A stretch of 64,000 bases of DNA from Agrobacterium tumefaciens str. B6 (GTDB lineage Bacteria; Pseudomonadota; Alphaproteobacteria; Rhizobiales; Rhizobiaceae): assembly GCF_001541315.1 (NCBI RefSeq), contig NZ_LMVK01000023.1:372001-436000 (forward strand), in the 5' to 3' direction. The stretch's first letter is position 1. Each line of letters starts with the position of its first letter. The notes under the pieces were generated by a model. It had not been told where the DNA came from. It worked only from the letters and a program-made list of their open reading frames with translations, and ran no database searches. Positions 31,370 to 40,560 of this stretch are shown here, one piece after another. Both the position numbers and the translations under genes were made by a program.

Positions 31370-32248
31370 ATGCAGCTTGTAAAAACCGTCGCCGAATTGC
31401 GGGATGCCACCGCTGCCTTTCGCCGTGCGGGCAAAACCATCGGCTTCGTGCCGACCATGGGCTTTCTCCATATCGGTCATCTGACGCTCGTTGCCCAAGC
31501 CAAAGCGGAAAACGGCGTGACAGTGGTTTCGATCTTCGTCAACCCGCTTCAATTCGGCGCGAATGAGGATCTGGCCCGTTACCCGCGCGATCTCGCCCGC
31601 GACAGCGCATTGCTGGAAGAGGCTGATGTCGACATTCTTTTCGCGCCCGAAGTCTCCGAGATGTATCCGCGCCCGATGCAGACCGTCGTGGATGTGCCCG
31701 AACTGGGTAGCCAACTGGAAGGCGCGGTGCGGCCGGGGCATTTCGCCGGCGTCACGACCGTCGTGACCAAGCTTTTTAACCTCGTCCAGCCGGATGCCGC
31801 CTATTTCGGTGAGAAGGACTATCAGCAGGTGACACTGATCCGCCGCATGGTCGAGGACCTCGCCCAGCCGGTCAGGGTCGTGCCCGTCGCCACCGTGCGC
31901 GAGGCGGATGGGCTCGCCTGCTCCTCGCGTAACGTTTATCTAAACCCCGCAGAACGCGCCGCCGCCGTGATCGTGCCGCGCGCGCTGGACGAAGCTGAAC
32001 GGCTTTATGCTGAAGGCTTCGACGACCCAGCCGCATTCGAGGCAGCCATAGAAAAACTCATCGCAGCCGAGCCGCTGGCCTCACCGGAAGTCGTCGCCGT
32101 GCGCGATCCCGATACGCTCGCCCCCATTGCTTCATTGCAGGCGGGGCCGGTGCTGGTGGCGCTGTTCGTCAGGGTCGGAAGTACACGGCTCCTCGACAAC
32201 CGCGTCATCGGGCGCGTCAAGATCGATCAACGGGAGGCTGCCCAATGA
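31370..32248 (+). CDS. panC: Pantothenate synthetase (pantoate-beta-alanine ligase)
   Basis: A 292-residue class I synthetase fold. [14 protein letters not shown] carries the HIGH motif and the KMSKS-like segment is [31 protein letters not shown] and [22 protein letters not shown] are family blocks for pantoate and ATP. It forms pantothenate (vitamin B5, for CoA). ATG 31370 follows GGAGGAGACCC; the longer upstream frame overlaps the previous gene and is ignored. Its stop overlaps the panB start. Confidence 0.95.
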   Translation: MQLVKTVAELRDATAAFRRAGKTIGFVPTMGFLHIGHLTLVAQAKAENGVTVVSIFVNPLQFGANEDLARYPRDLARDSALLEEADVDILFAPEVSEMYPRPMQTVVDVPELGSQLEGAVRPGHFAGVTTVVTKLFNLVQPDAAYFGEKDYQQVTLIRRMVEDLAQPVRVVPVATVREADGLACSSRNVYLNPAERAAAVIVPRALDEAERLYAEGFDDPAAFEAAIEKLIAAEPLASPEVVAVRDPDTLAPIASLQAGPVLVALFVRVGSTRLLDNRVIGRVKIDQREAAQ

Positions 32249-33084
32249 GCGCCCATGGAAAACACAAGCGGCTGACAACAGCCTCCATCCGGCAGATGAA
32301 AGGCGAGGCGCGCATCGTCTGCCTGACCGCCTATACGACGCCGATTGCCCGCCTGCTCGATCCGCATTGCGATCTGCTGCTGGTCGGCGATTCCCTCGGC
32401 ATGGTGCTTTACGGCATGGACACGACGGTCGGCGTCACGCTGGACATGATGATCGCCCACGGCCGCGCCGTCATGCGTGGCGTCGAACATGCCTGCGTCA
32501 TCGTCGATCTTCCCTTCGGAACCTATCAGGAATCCAAGGAACAGGCGTTCCGCAACGCCGTGCGGCTGATGCAGGAAACCGGCTGCGACGGCGTTAAGCT
32601 GGAGGGCGGCGAGGAGATGGCGGAGACCATCGCCTTTCTGGTGGCGCGCGGCATTCCCGTCTTCGGCCATGTCGGGCTGATGCCACAGCTGGTGCACACC
32701 GCCGGCGGCTTCCGCTCGCTCGGACATTCGGACGCGGAAACGCAGAAAATCTGGCGTGACGCGATTGCAGTCGATCAGGCCGGCGCCTTCGCCATCGTCG
32801 TGGAAGGCACCGTCGAGCCGCTGGCCCGGGAACTGACCGAAAAACTCGCCGCGCCGACGGTCGGCATCGGCGCATCTCCGGCCTGCGACGGGCAGGTGCT
32901 CGTTTCCGACGACATGCTCGGCCTTTTCACTGACTTCAAACCGAAATTCGTCAAGCGTTTCGCCGATTTAGGTTCGACCGTTTCGGAAGCGGCGGCAAGT
33001 TATGCAGATGAGGTGCGCTCCGGGGCGTTTCCGGGGCCGGAGCATACGTTTCAGGTTCGCAGGCAATCGCCTTCGCGCGATTGA
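32245..33084 (+). CDS. panB: 3-methyl-2-oxobutanoate hydroxymethyltransferase
   Basis: A 279-residue TIM-barrel enzyme making ketopantoate from 2-oxoisovalerate and methylene-tetrahydrofolate. [26 protein letters not shown]-like [11 protein letters not shown] and GHVGLMPQ carry the metal- and substrate-binding residues. The start ATG overlaps the panC stop by four bases (ATGA). Its substrate 2-oxoisovalerate is the valine keto acid that the nearby bkd complex degrades, so the two paths compete for it. Confidence 0.95.
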   Translation: MSAHGKHKRLTTASIRQMKGEARIVCLTAYTTPIARLLDPHCDLLLVGDSLGMVLYGMDTTVGVTLDMMIAHGRAVMRGVEHACVIVDLPFGTYQESKEQAFRNAVRLMQETGCDGVKLEGGEEMAETIAFLVARGIPVFGHVGLMPQLVHTAGGFRSLGHSDAETQKIWRDAIAVDQAGAFAIVVEGTVEPLARELTEKLAAPTVGIGASPACDGQVLVSDDMLGLFTDFKPKFVKRFADLGSTVSEAAASYADEVRSGAFPGPEHTFQVRRQSPSRD

Positions 33085-33130
33085 AGGATCCGGACTGACT
33101 TGCTGGACAACGCCCTGACTAAAACTCGGT

Positions 33131-33159
33131 GTCATCCTCGGGTCAAGCCCGAGGATGAC
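33131..33159. repeat. Short palindromic repeat after panB (arm-only form)
   Basis: GTCATCCTCGGG and CCCGAGGATGAC form a perfect 12-base stem with a TCAAG loop. It looks like a single arm of the 115-bp elements, with the same GTCATCC end; a related copy is at 63911-63933. It lies between converging panB and rhaI and may act as a transcription barrier. Confidence 0.65.
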
Positions 33160-33242
33160 GGAGGAGAGGTTGAGGCGACGCTGTCAGCTCTCAGCGGTAT
33201 ATTCGGCCTGATCGCAGGCTTTGCATCCAGCAAAGCGAACGA

Positions 33243-34535
33243 CTACACAATCCCGCCACTACCGCCAACCGAAGCCGGGCGCTCCGCCGCAACCTGCTTG
33301 CGATAACCACTCGCCCGATAGGTCGCCACCGGATCGATAGCGCCGCCCGCCAGCTGCCGGGCCTGGGCGAGGATCGGCTCCACATCGGTACGGTAAGCCC
33401 TTTTCAGCATATCTGATGCCATCAGCGCATCATTATCCTGCTGATAGCCGTCGAGAGCCGCGCGATCCACCAGCAGCGCCTGCGCGTAAGCGCGGCGGAT
33501 TTCGTTGGCGCTGGAAATCAGGCTTTCTATCGGGTCCGTCACATTGTGCGACTGGTCGATCATATGGGCGGGATGGAAACCCTTCACGCCGCGATATTCG
33601 GCATCCACCAGTTCGTTGAAAACGAGGAACAGGCGATATGGCTCGATTGAGCCGGCATCCAGATCGTCATCGCCGTATTTGCTATCGTTGAAGTGGAAAC
33701 CACCGAGCTTGCCGAACTGGATGAGCCGGGCGACGATCATCTCGATATTGGTGTTCGGCGCATGGTGGCCGAGATCAACGAGGCAGAAGGCCTTTTCGCC
33801 GAGCGTATTGGCAATGAGGTAATTGGTGCCCCAGTCCTGCACGACAGTGGAATAGAAAGCCGGCTCATACATCTTGTGTTCGGAAAAGATACGCCAGTCA
33901 TCCGGCAGCGCCTTGTAGATATCGGCCATGGCGGCAAGATAGCGCTCGAAACTCCTGGTGAAGTTGCTCTGGCCCGGGAAATTGGAGCCGTCGCCCACCC
34001 AAACCGTCAGCGCCTTCGAGCCGATGGCCTTGCCGATCTCGATACATTCGATGTTGTGCTCGACGGCCTGCCGGCGCGTCGCGGCATCCGTGTGGCTGAG
34101 CGAACCATATTTGTAGGAATGGCTCTGACCCGGCGCGTCCGAAAACGTGTTGGAATTCATGGCATCGAAGCCGAGACCCAGCCCCGCGGCATGGGCCTTC
34201 AAACGCTTCGGGTCCTGTTTGTCCCACGGAATGTGAAGGGAGACGTTCGGCGTCGCCCGTGTCAACTGGTTGATGACAGCGCAATCATCCAGCTTGTCGA
34301 AAATACCGCGCGGCTCGCCCGCGCCGGGAAAACGGGCAAAGCGGGTGCCGCCGGTGCCAACGCCCCAGGACGGCACGGCGACGAAAAACTCCGCGACCTT
34401 GGCCGTGACTGCGTCGATATCGATATTGCGACGGGCCAGCTGGTTGCCAAGCGCCTGATAATCGTCCTTCAGCGCGCCAGCGCGTTTTTCGTTTTCGGCC
34501 GCGATGATGTCGGCGGCGATTTTCGTCTCGGTCAT
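33243..34535 (-). CDS. rhaI: L-rhamnose isomerase (rhizobial RhaI type)
   Basis: A 430-residue xylose-isomerase-like TIM-barrel protein converting L-rhamnose to L-rhamnulose. Metal and catalytic residues are likely in RIFSEHKMYEPAFYSTVVQDWG, LVDLGHHAPNTNIEM and GGFHFNDSKYGDDDLDAG. It is the type linked to rhamnose use in rhizobia, not the E. coli RhaA. ATG 34535 is chosen because GGGAGGAAGAG precedes it; the frame opens upstream at 34565. It follows rhaD on the same strand after a 188-base gap holding repeat copy C. Confidence 0.92.
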   Translation of the reverse strand: MTETKIAADIIAAENEKRAGALKDDYQALGNQLARRNIDIDAVTAKVAEFFVAVPSWGVGTGGTRFARFPGAGEPRGIFDKLDDCAVINQLTRATPNVSLHIPWDKQDPKRLKAHAAGLGLGFDAMNSNTFSDAPGQSHSYKYGSLSHTDAATRRQAVEHNIECIEIGKAIGSKALTVWVGDGSNFPGQSNFTRSFERYLAAMADIYKALPDDWRIFSEHKMYEPAFYSTVVQDWGTNYLIANTLGEKAFCLVDLGHHAPNTNIEMIVARLIQFGKLGGFHFNDSKYGDDDLDAGSIEPYRLFLVFNELVDAEYRGVKGFHPAHMIDQSHNVTDPIESLISSANEIRRAYAQALLVDRAALDGYQQDNDALMASDMLKRAYRTDVEPILAQARQLAGGAIDPVATYRASGYRKQVAAERPASVGGSGGIV

Positions 34536-34586
34536 CTCTTCCTCCCGGGAATCGGTCCAGTGCATGCTAGTTCATCGCGCTCACCT

Positions 34587-34701
34587 CCGTCATTCCGGCC
34601 TTGAGCCGGAATCCAGCCGACGCACGTCTGTGCGGCGGAGAGAGTCTTTTCAGCCCAAGGACTTGGGCTGGCTGGATTCCGGCTCAAGGCCGGAATGACG
34701 G
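34587..34701. repeat. 115-bp modular palindromic intergenic element (copy C)
   Basis: The outer 32 bases at each end (34587-34618 and 34670-34701) are perfect inverted repeats, and each arm also has its own small palindrome (TTCCGGCCTTGAGCCGGAA). The core holds CGCACGTCTGTGCG and CAGCCCAAGGACTTGGGCTG. It is the most regular of three full copies in the window, between rhaI and rhaD on the same strand. Confidence 0.8.
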
Positions 34702-34723
34702 AAGTGAGAACGTGCCGAACGTC

Positions 34724-36820
34724 CTACCGCGTAAAACTCTGCGCGTTGCCGGCATCGACATTGATGATGTTGCCGGTCGACTTGGCGGAAGCATCGGACG
34801 CCAGGAAGTAGATCGCTTCGGCGATGTCTTCCGGGAACACATTGAGCTTCAGCATCGAGCGCTTGCGGTAATGCTCCTCCAGATCGGTCACCTCGATCTT
34901 GGACGAGGCCGCGCGCTGCTCGCGCCACTCGCCATTCCAGATCTTCGAACCGCGCAACACGGCATCGGGATTGACGGTGTTGACACGAATGCCCGCTTCC
35001 GCCCCTTCCAGCGCGAGGCAACGGGCGAGATGAATTTCCGCAGCCTTCGCCGTGCAATAAGCGGAAGCATTGGGCGAGGATGCAAGGCCGTTCTTGGACG
35101 CAACGAAAACCACGTTGCCGCCGAGGTTCTGACGCCGCAGCAGGCGGAATGCTTCGCGCGAAACGAGGAAATAGCCCGTGGCGAGAATGTCGATATTCTT
35201 GTTCCACATGGCAAGCGTCGTGTCTTCCACCGGAGCGGAAGAGGCAATGCCGGCATTGGAGACGAGAATATCCACGCCGCCGAATTCCACGCTCGCTTCC
35301 GCGAAGGCGGAAATCACGGCATCTTCCTTCGTCACGTCAAGCTTGACGGTACGCACCGCGTCAGTGCTGTAACGCTTGGCGAAATCGCCCTTGGCCGCAT
35401 CCAGCGCCGCTTCGTCAATATCGGCGAGCACCACGCAGGCGCCCTCGCCCGCCAGGCGTTCGGCGGTTGCACGGCCGATGCCGCCGGCGCCACCGGTGAC
35501 AAAAGCCACGCGACCGGCAAGGCTCTTCGGCTTCGGCATGCGCTGCAGCTTTGCCTCTTCCAACAGCCAATATTCGATATCAAAGGCTTCCTGCTCGGGA
35601 AGGCCCTGATAGTCGGACACGGTGGAAGCACCGCGCATGACGTTGATGGCGTTGACGTAGAATTCGCCGGCGATACGGGCCGTCGCCTTGTCCTTGGCGA
35701 ACGACAGCATGCCGACACCGGGGATCAGGAAAATCACCGGGTTCGGGTCGCGCATATCAGGTGAATTGTCGTGGCGGCAGGCGTCGTAGTAGCGCGTATA
35801 ATCGGCGCGGTAAGCCTCCAGCGCCTCGTCGAGACCCGCCATCAACGCGTCCACATCAGGATGTGCGGTATCGAGATCGAGGATCAGCGGGCGGATTTTC
35901 GTGCGCAGGAAATGGTCAGGGCAGGAGGTGCCGAGCGCGCCGAGCGGCTTCAAATCCTTGGAATTGACGAATTCGAGAACCGGATCCTGATCGTCGAAAT
36001 GGCCGAGCTTGCGCTCCTCGCGGCCGATGCGGCCACGGATTTCCGGCATTAGTCGGGCAGCGATGGCGCGGCGCTCGGCAACGGGCAGACTTTTCGCCAC
36101 AGCACCGCCGAAAATCGGCTTGCCTTCGGTCTGCGCCGTAAACCATTCGATCGCCTTGTTGATGATGGCGAGCGTCAGTTCGTAACACGCCTTGGCGTCA
36201 TTATCCCAGGTGAACAGGCCATGGCTTTCCAGCACGACGCCCTTGGCCTTGGGATTGGCTTTTACGAAAGCCTCAAGGTCGAGGCCGAGCTGAAAGCCCG
36301 GACGGCGCCAGGGAAGCCAGCCAATGTCATCGCCGAAGATCTGCTGCGTCAGCTCTTTCGAGTTTTTGGAGGCGGCAATCGCGATGATCGCATCGGGGTG
36401 CATGTGGTCGACATGATCATAAGGTACGAAACCGTGCAGCGGCGTATCGATGGAGGCCGCGCGCGGATTGAGGTTGAAGGTGCAATGCGGCAGGAAGCCG
36501 ACCATGCGATCTTCGTCCTCCACACCCTTGTAAATGCCCTTCAGCGCTTCCAGCTTGTCGAGATAAAGCGTCGCAAAACCATCGAGCTTGATGGTGCCGA
36601 CATCGCCGCCGGAGCCTTTCACCCACATGACGCGGACCTCTTCGCCGGTCAGCGGATCGGTTTCGAGCACCTTCGCGGATGTGTTGCCGCCACCGTAATT
36701 GGTGATGCGCTTGTCCGCACCCAGCAGATTGGAGCGATAAAGCAGCTTGCCCGGCTCATCGAGCGTCTTGGCGTAAGCATCGTCCCAACGGCTTTCGAGA
36801 AGGCGGGGTTTTCCCGTCAT
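34724..36820 (-). CDS. rhaD: Bifunctional rhamnulose-1-phosphate aldolase / short-chain dehydrogenase
   Basis: A 698-residue fusion. The N-terminal class II aldolase (about 1-430) has the metal-binding YDHVDHMHPDAIIAIAASKN and VLESHGLFTW. The C-terminal SDR (about 435-698) has VTGGAGGIGRATAERLAGEG, VSNAGIASS and the active-site SAYCTAKAAEIH. The aldolase yields dihydroxyacetone phosphate and L-lactaldehyde, and the dehydrogenase probably oxidises lactaldehyde. ATG 36820 follows GGGAGGAAG; a longer frame reaches 36913, over the operator. It is divergent from rhaR and upstream of rhaI. Confidence 0.95.
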   Translation of the reverse strand: MTGKPRLLESRWDDAYAKTLDEPGKLLYRSNLLGADKRITNYGGGNTSAKVLETDPLTGEEVRVMWVKGSGGDVGTIKLDGFATLYLDKLEALKGIYKGVEDEDRMVGFLPHCTFNLNPRAASIDTPLHGFVPYDHVDHMHPDAIIAIAASKNSKELTQQIFGDDIGWLPWRRPGFQLGLDLEAFVKANPKAKGVVLESHGLFTWDNDAKACYELTLAIINKAIEWFTAQTEGKPIFGGAVAKSLPVAERRAIAARLMPEIRGRIGREERKLGHFDDQDPVLEFVNSKDLKPLGALGTSCPDHFLRTKIRPLILDLDTAHPDVDALMAGLDEALEAYRADYTRYYDACRHDNSPDMRDPNPVIFLIPGVGMLSFAKDKATARIAGEFYVNAINVMRGASTVSDYQGLPEQEAFDIEYWLLEEAKLQRMPKPKSLAGRVAFVTGGAGGIGRATAERLAGEGACVVLADIDEAALDAAKGDFAKRYSTDAVRTVKLDVTKEDAVISAFAEASVEFGGVDILVSNAGIASSAPVEDTTLAMWNKNIDILATGYFLVSREAFRLLRRQNLGGNVVFVASKNGLASSPNASAYCTAKAAEIHLARCLALEGAEAGIRVNTVNPDAVLRGSKIWNGEWREQRAASSKIEVTDLEEHYRKRSMLKLNVFPEDIAEAIYFLASDASAKSTGNIINVDAGNAQSFTR

Positions 36821-37020
36821 GTCTTCCTCCCAATATCTGTCTGCATTCGCGGAGCCGATACCGGCCCGCCTCCTTTGATGGCAGATATCGCGCATCCAAA
36901 AGCACAATGTCAATCAAAAACGATCATAAATTTTCATGTTGCAGCGCGATATTGATTAATTTGATCGTTCTTGATTGACAACGTAAAGAGATTGCGAATA
37001 ATCACGATCAGGAGGACCCC
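36821..37020. promoter_or_regulatory. Divergent rhaD/rhaR promoter region with 19-bp inverted-repeat operator
   Basis: TGTCAATCAAAAACGATCA (36908-36926) and TGATCGTTCTTGATTGACA (36962-36980) are inverted repeats matching at 18 of 19 positions, 54 bases centre to centre (about five helical turns). The left arm contains a minus-strand TTGACA (36908-36913) and the right arm a plus-strand TTGACA (36975-36980), so each overlaps a -35 box. A plus -10 is AATAAT at 36997-37002 (16-base spacing); a minus -10 may be GATATC at 36884-36889. A DeoR-type repressor could bind both arms and loop the DNA. Confidence 0.75.
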
Positions 37021-37851
37021 ATGCACGAACGCGAACGCCATCGCATCATCTTGAGCGCCACACAGGAAAAAGCTGTCGTGACGGTGCAGGATATTGCCGA
37101 ACTGACGGATGCGTCGGAAGCGACGATCCGCAGGGATATCGCGTCGCTGCACGTTCAGGGCAAGTTGCGCCGCGTGCGTGGTGGAGCCGAAGCGGTACAT
37201 CCGCCGCAGCTCGGCAATCTCGCGGCAAGGCCGTTCCGTGTGTCCGAATCGGTCAACATCGACAAAAAACGCGCAATTGCGCGCAAGGCGGTTGATCTCT
37301 GCAATGATGGCGATGCGATCATCCTGAATGGCGGCACGACGACATTCCAGATGGTGCATTACATGGCGGCGCGCCGTCTGCAGGTGATGACCAATTCCTT
37401 CGCGATTGCGGAACATCTGGTCAAGCATTCCAAATGCAATGTCAGTGTGCCGGGCGGCGCGATCTATCGCGACCAGAGCCTCATCCTGTCGCCTTTCGAG
37501 AATGATGCGATCCGCAATTTTTATGCACGACGCATTTTTCTCGGTGCGCAGGGCGTGGGTGCGCTCGGCATCATGGAATCCGACGCACTGGTCATCCAGA
37601 GCGAGCAGAAGCTGATGCGGCAGGCGGAAGAACTGATCGTGATGGTCGATTCTTCGAAATTCAGAAAACGATCCAGCCTCATTTTATGTCCGCTCGAAAA
37701 CGTCTCGACCATCATTACCGATGACGGGATTTCCGATGAGGCGGCGAGGATGGTGGAAGATGCCGGCGTCGAATTGCTGATCGCCGGCGCGGTGAAGGAT
37801 GGCAAGACAGCCACCCCATCGGATGAAGAGGATTCTTCTTCGGTCGCCTGA
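37021..37851 (+). CDS. rhaR: DeoR-family repressor of the rhamnose genes
   Basis: A 276-residue DeoR/GlpR-type regulator. The N-terminal helix-turn-helix is RHRIILSATQEKAVVTVQD, then IAELTDASEATIRRDIASLH with the wing LRRVRGGAEA. The C-terminal sugar-phosphate-binding domain has LCNDGDAIILNGGTTTFQMV and GGAIYRDQSLILSPF. It heads the rhaRSTPQUK operon and diverges from rhaD. It is expected to repress both, with a rhamnose-pathway phosphate as inducer. ATG 37021 follows AGGAGGACCCC. Confidence 0.92.
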   Translation: MHERERHRIILSATQEKAVVTVQDIAELTDASEATIRRDIASLHVQGKLRRVRGGAEAVHPPQLGNLAARPFRVSESVNIDKKRAIARKAVDLCNDGDAIILNGGTTTFQMVHYMAARRLQVMTNSFAIAEHLVKHSKCNVSVPGGAIYRDQSLILSPFENDAIRNFYARRIFLGAQGVGALGIMESDALVIQSEQKLMRQAEELIVMVDSSKFRKRSSLILCPLENVSTIITDDGISDEAARMVEDAGVELLIAGAVKDGKTATPSDEEDSSSVA

Positions 37852-37898
37852 GGAGCACCGGAGGGAGGAAAAAGGTTCAAAACGGGAGGAAAAGGGAC

Positions 37899-38909
37899 AT
37901 GAAACTTACACGCAGAACATTGACGAGCGCTCTGGCGCTCAGCGCGGCGCTCTCCGTCGCTGGACTGGGCGGCGTTGCCCAGGCAGCCGATGTGAAGATC
38001 GCACTGGTGGTCAAATCGCTCGGCAACGGCTTTTTCGAAGCCGCCAACAAGGGCGCGCAGGAGGCCGCAAAAGACCTCGGCGGCGTCGAGATCATCTATA
38101 CCGGCCCGACCAGCACCACGGCGGAAGGCCAGATCGAAGTCATCAATTCGCTGATCGCGCAGGGTGTCGACGCCATCGCCATTTCCGCCAATGACCCCGA
38201 CGCCGTGGTTCCGGCGCTGAAAAAGGCGGCGCAGCGCGGCATCAAGGTCATTTCCTGGGATTCCGGCGTAGCACCTGAAGGCCGCATTCTCCAGCTCAAC
38301 CCCTCGTCCAACGCACTGATCGGCAAGATGTGCCTGCAGCTTGCCGCATCACATTTGGAAGGCGGCAAGGGCGATTTCGCCATTCTTTCGGCCACCACCA
38401 CCTCCACGAACCAGAATATCTGGATCGACGAGATGAAAAAGCAGCTGAAGGATTTCCCCGGCCTCAACCTCGTCACGACAGTTTACGGTGACGACCTTGC
38501 CGACAAGAGCTACCGCGAAGCGCAGGGCCTGCTTTCCTCGCAGCCGAATGTGAAGGTCATCGTCGCACCGACGACGGTTGGCGTTCTCGCCGCCTCGCAG
38601 GCCGTGAAGGATGCGGGCAAGATCGGCCAGGTGTTTGTGACCGGCCTTGGCCTGCCGTCCGAGATGGCCGGCGCCATCAAATCGGGCGCAACCAAGGAAT
38701 TCGCCATCTGGAACCCGATCGACCTCGGTTATTCCGCCACCCAGATCGCCTATCGCCTTGTGAAGGGCGAGGCAGACGGCAAGCCGGGCTCGGAAATCGA
38801 AGCTGGCCGCATGGGCAAGATCAAGGTTGGCGAAAACAGCGAAGCTGCAATGGCCGATCCCTTCGTTTATGACGCGAAGAATATCGATCAGTTCTCGAAG
38901 ATTTTTTGA
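37899..38909 (+). CDS. rhaS: Rhamnose ABC transporter substrate-binding protein
   Basis: A 336-residue periplasmic protein with a signal peptide (MKLTRRTLTSALALSAALS, cleavage likely after AQA). It continues as a CUT2-type pentose/hexose receptor: IALVVKSLGNGFFEAANKGA, INSLIAQGVDAIAISANDPD, VISWDSGVAP, and VFVTGLGLPSEMAGAIKSG. It delivers L-rhamnose to the RhaTPQ importer. A GGGAGGAAAAGGGAC site precedes the ATG. A strong hairpin follows the stop, probably protecting this mRNA portion because the receptor is needed in excess. Confidence 0.93.
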   Translation: MKLTRRTLTSALALSAALSVAGLGGVAQAADVKIALVVKSLGNGFFEAANKGAQEAAKDLGGVEIIYTGPTSTTAEGQIEVINSLIAQGVDAIAISANDPDAVVPALKKAAQRGIKVISWDSGVAPEGRILQLNPSSNALIGKMCLQLAASHLEGGKGDFAILSATTTSTNQNIWIDEMKKQLKDFPGLNLVTTVYGDDLADKSYREAQGLLSSQPNVKVIVAPTTVGVLAASQAVKDAGKIGQVFVTGLGLPSEMAGAIKSGATKEFAIWNPIDLGYSATQIAYRLVKGEADGKPGSEIEAGRMGKIKVGENSEAAMADPFVYDAKNIDQFSKIF

Positions 38910-38934
38910 CCTGAGTAGCAGCTGACGGCGAGCG

Positions 38935-38979
38935 GAGGGCACCCCCCTCTGCCCGGCAGGGCAGAGGGGGGTGCCCCTC
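38935..38979 (+). terminator. Strong GC hairpin between rhaS and rhaT
   Basis: An 18-base perfect stem (GGGCAC, six C, TCTGCCC pairs with its complement across a GGCA loop; about 38937-38976) fills half of the 102-base rhaS-rhaT gap. It has no T run, so it more likely acts as an RNA stabiliser or partial terminator that raises rhaS relative to the membrane genes. Confidence 0.7.
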
Positions 38980-39011
38980 ACCGCTTCAATCAAAACTGAC
39001 CGGTAAGACGG

Positions 39012-40547
39012 ATGATGCGTATCGAAACGAAAATTTTAGATGTCGTCGAGGCTTCAAATTCAACGCCCATTCTGGAAATGCGCGGCATCAGCCAGATATT
39101 CCCCGGCGTCAAAGCCCTGGATGGCGTCGATATCGCGCTTTATCCCGGCAAAGTCACCGCGCTGATCGGCGAGAACGGTGCGGGAAAATCCACGCTCGTC
39201 AAAATCCTCACCGGCATCTATCGCCCCAACGAGGGCGAAATCCTCCTAGATCGCCAGCCTGTCCATTTTCACAGCGCGCAGGACGCCATCGATGCCGGCG
39301 TGACCGCCATTCATCAGGAAACCGTTCTTTTTGATGAGCTTTCCGTGGGTGAGAACATCTTTCTCGGCCATGCGCCAAAGGGTCGTTTCGGCCTCATTGA
39401 CTGGAAGACCATCAATGCCCGTGCAAAGGTTCTGCTGGAACAACTCGAAAGCACCATCGATCCGACGATCCGGCTGAAGGACTTGTCCATTGCCCAGCGC
39501 CATCTCGTCGCCATCGCCCGCGCGCTGTCGGTCGAGGCGCGCATCGTCATCATGGACGAACCGACGGCTGCTCTTTCCCGCAAGGAAATCGACGATCTCT
39601 TCCGCATCGTTGAAAACCTGAAACGGCAGGGCAAGGCCATCCTCTTCATCAGCCACAAGTTTGATGAAGTCTATGAAATTGCAGAAAACTATGCCGTGTT
39701 CCGCGACGGCAGGATGGTCGGTGCGGGCAATCTTGCGGCCACACCGCAGGACGAAATCGTACGGCTGATGGTCGGCCGCGACGTGACGAACGCTTTTCCC
39801 AAGCAGGCTGTCACCCTTGGTCCGACAGTTCTTTCGGTGCGCGATTATTCCCATCAGACGGAGTTCCGCGATATTTCGCTCGAGTTGCGCAAGGGCGAGA
39901 TTCTCGGCCTTTACGGGCTGATCGGCGCCGGGCGCTCCGAACTTTGCCAGTCGCTTTTCGGCATTACCCGCCCCGCTTCGGGACAGGTGACACTGGAGGG
40001 CCAGCCGATTGCGATCCGCTCACCGGAGGATGCGATCCGCGCCGGTATCGTTTATGTGCCGGAAGAGCGCGGCCGCCACGGTCTCGCGCTCGAAATGCCG
40101 ATTTACCAGAACATGTCGTTGCCCTCCCTCACGCGAACCTCGCGCAAGGGATTTCTGGCCGCGGCCAATGAATTCGCGCTGGCGCGCAAATATGCCTCGC
40201 GGCTCGATCTGCGCGCCGCCGCCCTCTCGGTGCCCGTCGGCACGCTTTCGGGCGGCAACCAGCAGAAGGTGGTGATCGGCAAATGGCTCGCCACCCAGCC
40301 CAAGGTCATCATTCTCGATGAACCCACCAAGGGCATCGACATCGGCTCCAAAGCCGCCGTGCATGGCTTCATCAGCGAGCTTGCCGCCGAGGGGCTCTCC
40401 ATCATCATGATTTCATCCGAACTTCCCGAAATCCTCGGCATGTCCGACCGCGCCATCGTGATGCGCGAAGGCCTGATGGCGGGCCAGTTCGAACGCGCCG
40501 ATTTTTCTCCGGAAAAGCTGGTGCGCGCCGCCACCGGCAATGCCTGA
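39012..40547 (+). CDS. rhaT: Rhamnose ABC transporter ATPase (duplicated)
   Basis: A 511-residue CUT2-type ATPase with two tandem nucleotide-binding domains. Domain 1: Walker A IGENGAGKSTL, signature LSIAQRHLVAIARAL, Walker B IVIMDEPTAAL. Domain 2 is degenerate at Walker A (GLIGAGRSELC) but keeps the signature LSGGNQQKVVIGKWL and Walker B VIILDEPTKGID, as usual in this family. It starts at ATG 39012 (39015 is an alternative; neither has a strong ribosome site). It powers RhaP/RhaQ. In R. leguminosarum the transporter is reported to need the kinase RhaK for activity. Confidence 0.93.
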   Translation: MMRIETKILDVVEASNSTPILEMRGISQIFPGVKALDGVDIALYPGKVTALIGENGAGKSTLVKILTGIYRPNEGEILLDRQPVHFHSAQDAIDAGVTAIHQETVLFDELSVGENIFLGHAPKGRFGLIDWKTINARAKVLLEQLESTIDPTIRLKDLSIAQRHLVAIARALSVEARIVIMDEPTAALSRKEIDDLFRIVENLKRQGKAILFISHKFDEVYEIAENYAVFRDGRMVGAGNLAATPQDEIVRLMVGRDVTNAFPKQAVTLGPTVLSVRDYSHQTEFRDISLELRKGEILGLYGLIGAGRSELCQSLFGITRPASGQVTLEGQPIAIRSPEDAIRAGIVYVPEERGRHGLALEMPIYQNMSLPSLTRTSRKGFLAAANEFALARKYASRLDLRAAALSVPVGTLSGGNQQKVVIGKWLATQPKVIILDEPTKGIDIGSKAAVHGFISELAAEGLSIIMISSELPEILGMSDRAIVMREGLMAGQFERADFSPEKLVRAATGNA

Positions 40548-40560
40548 GAGGGGCAAAACC

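Noticed and set aside
33120-33170. Possible CRISPR-like or REP cluster after panB
   Set aside because: Only one palindrome is present, with no spacers or tandem units; it fits the short form of the mosaic element.
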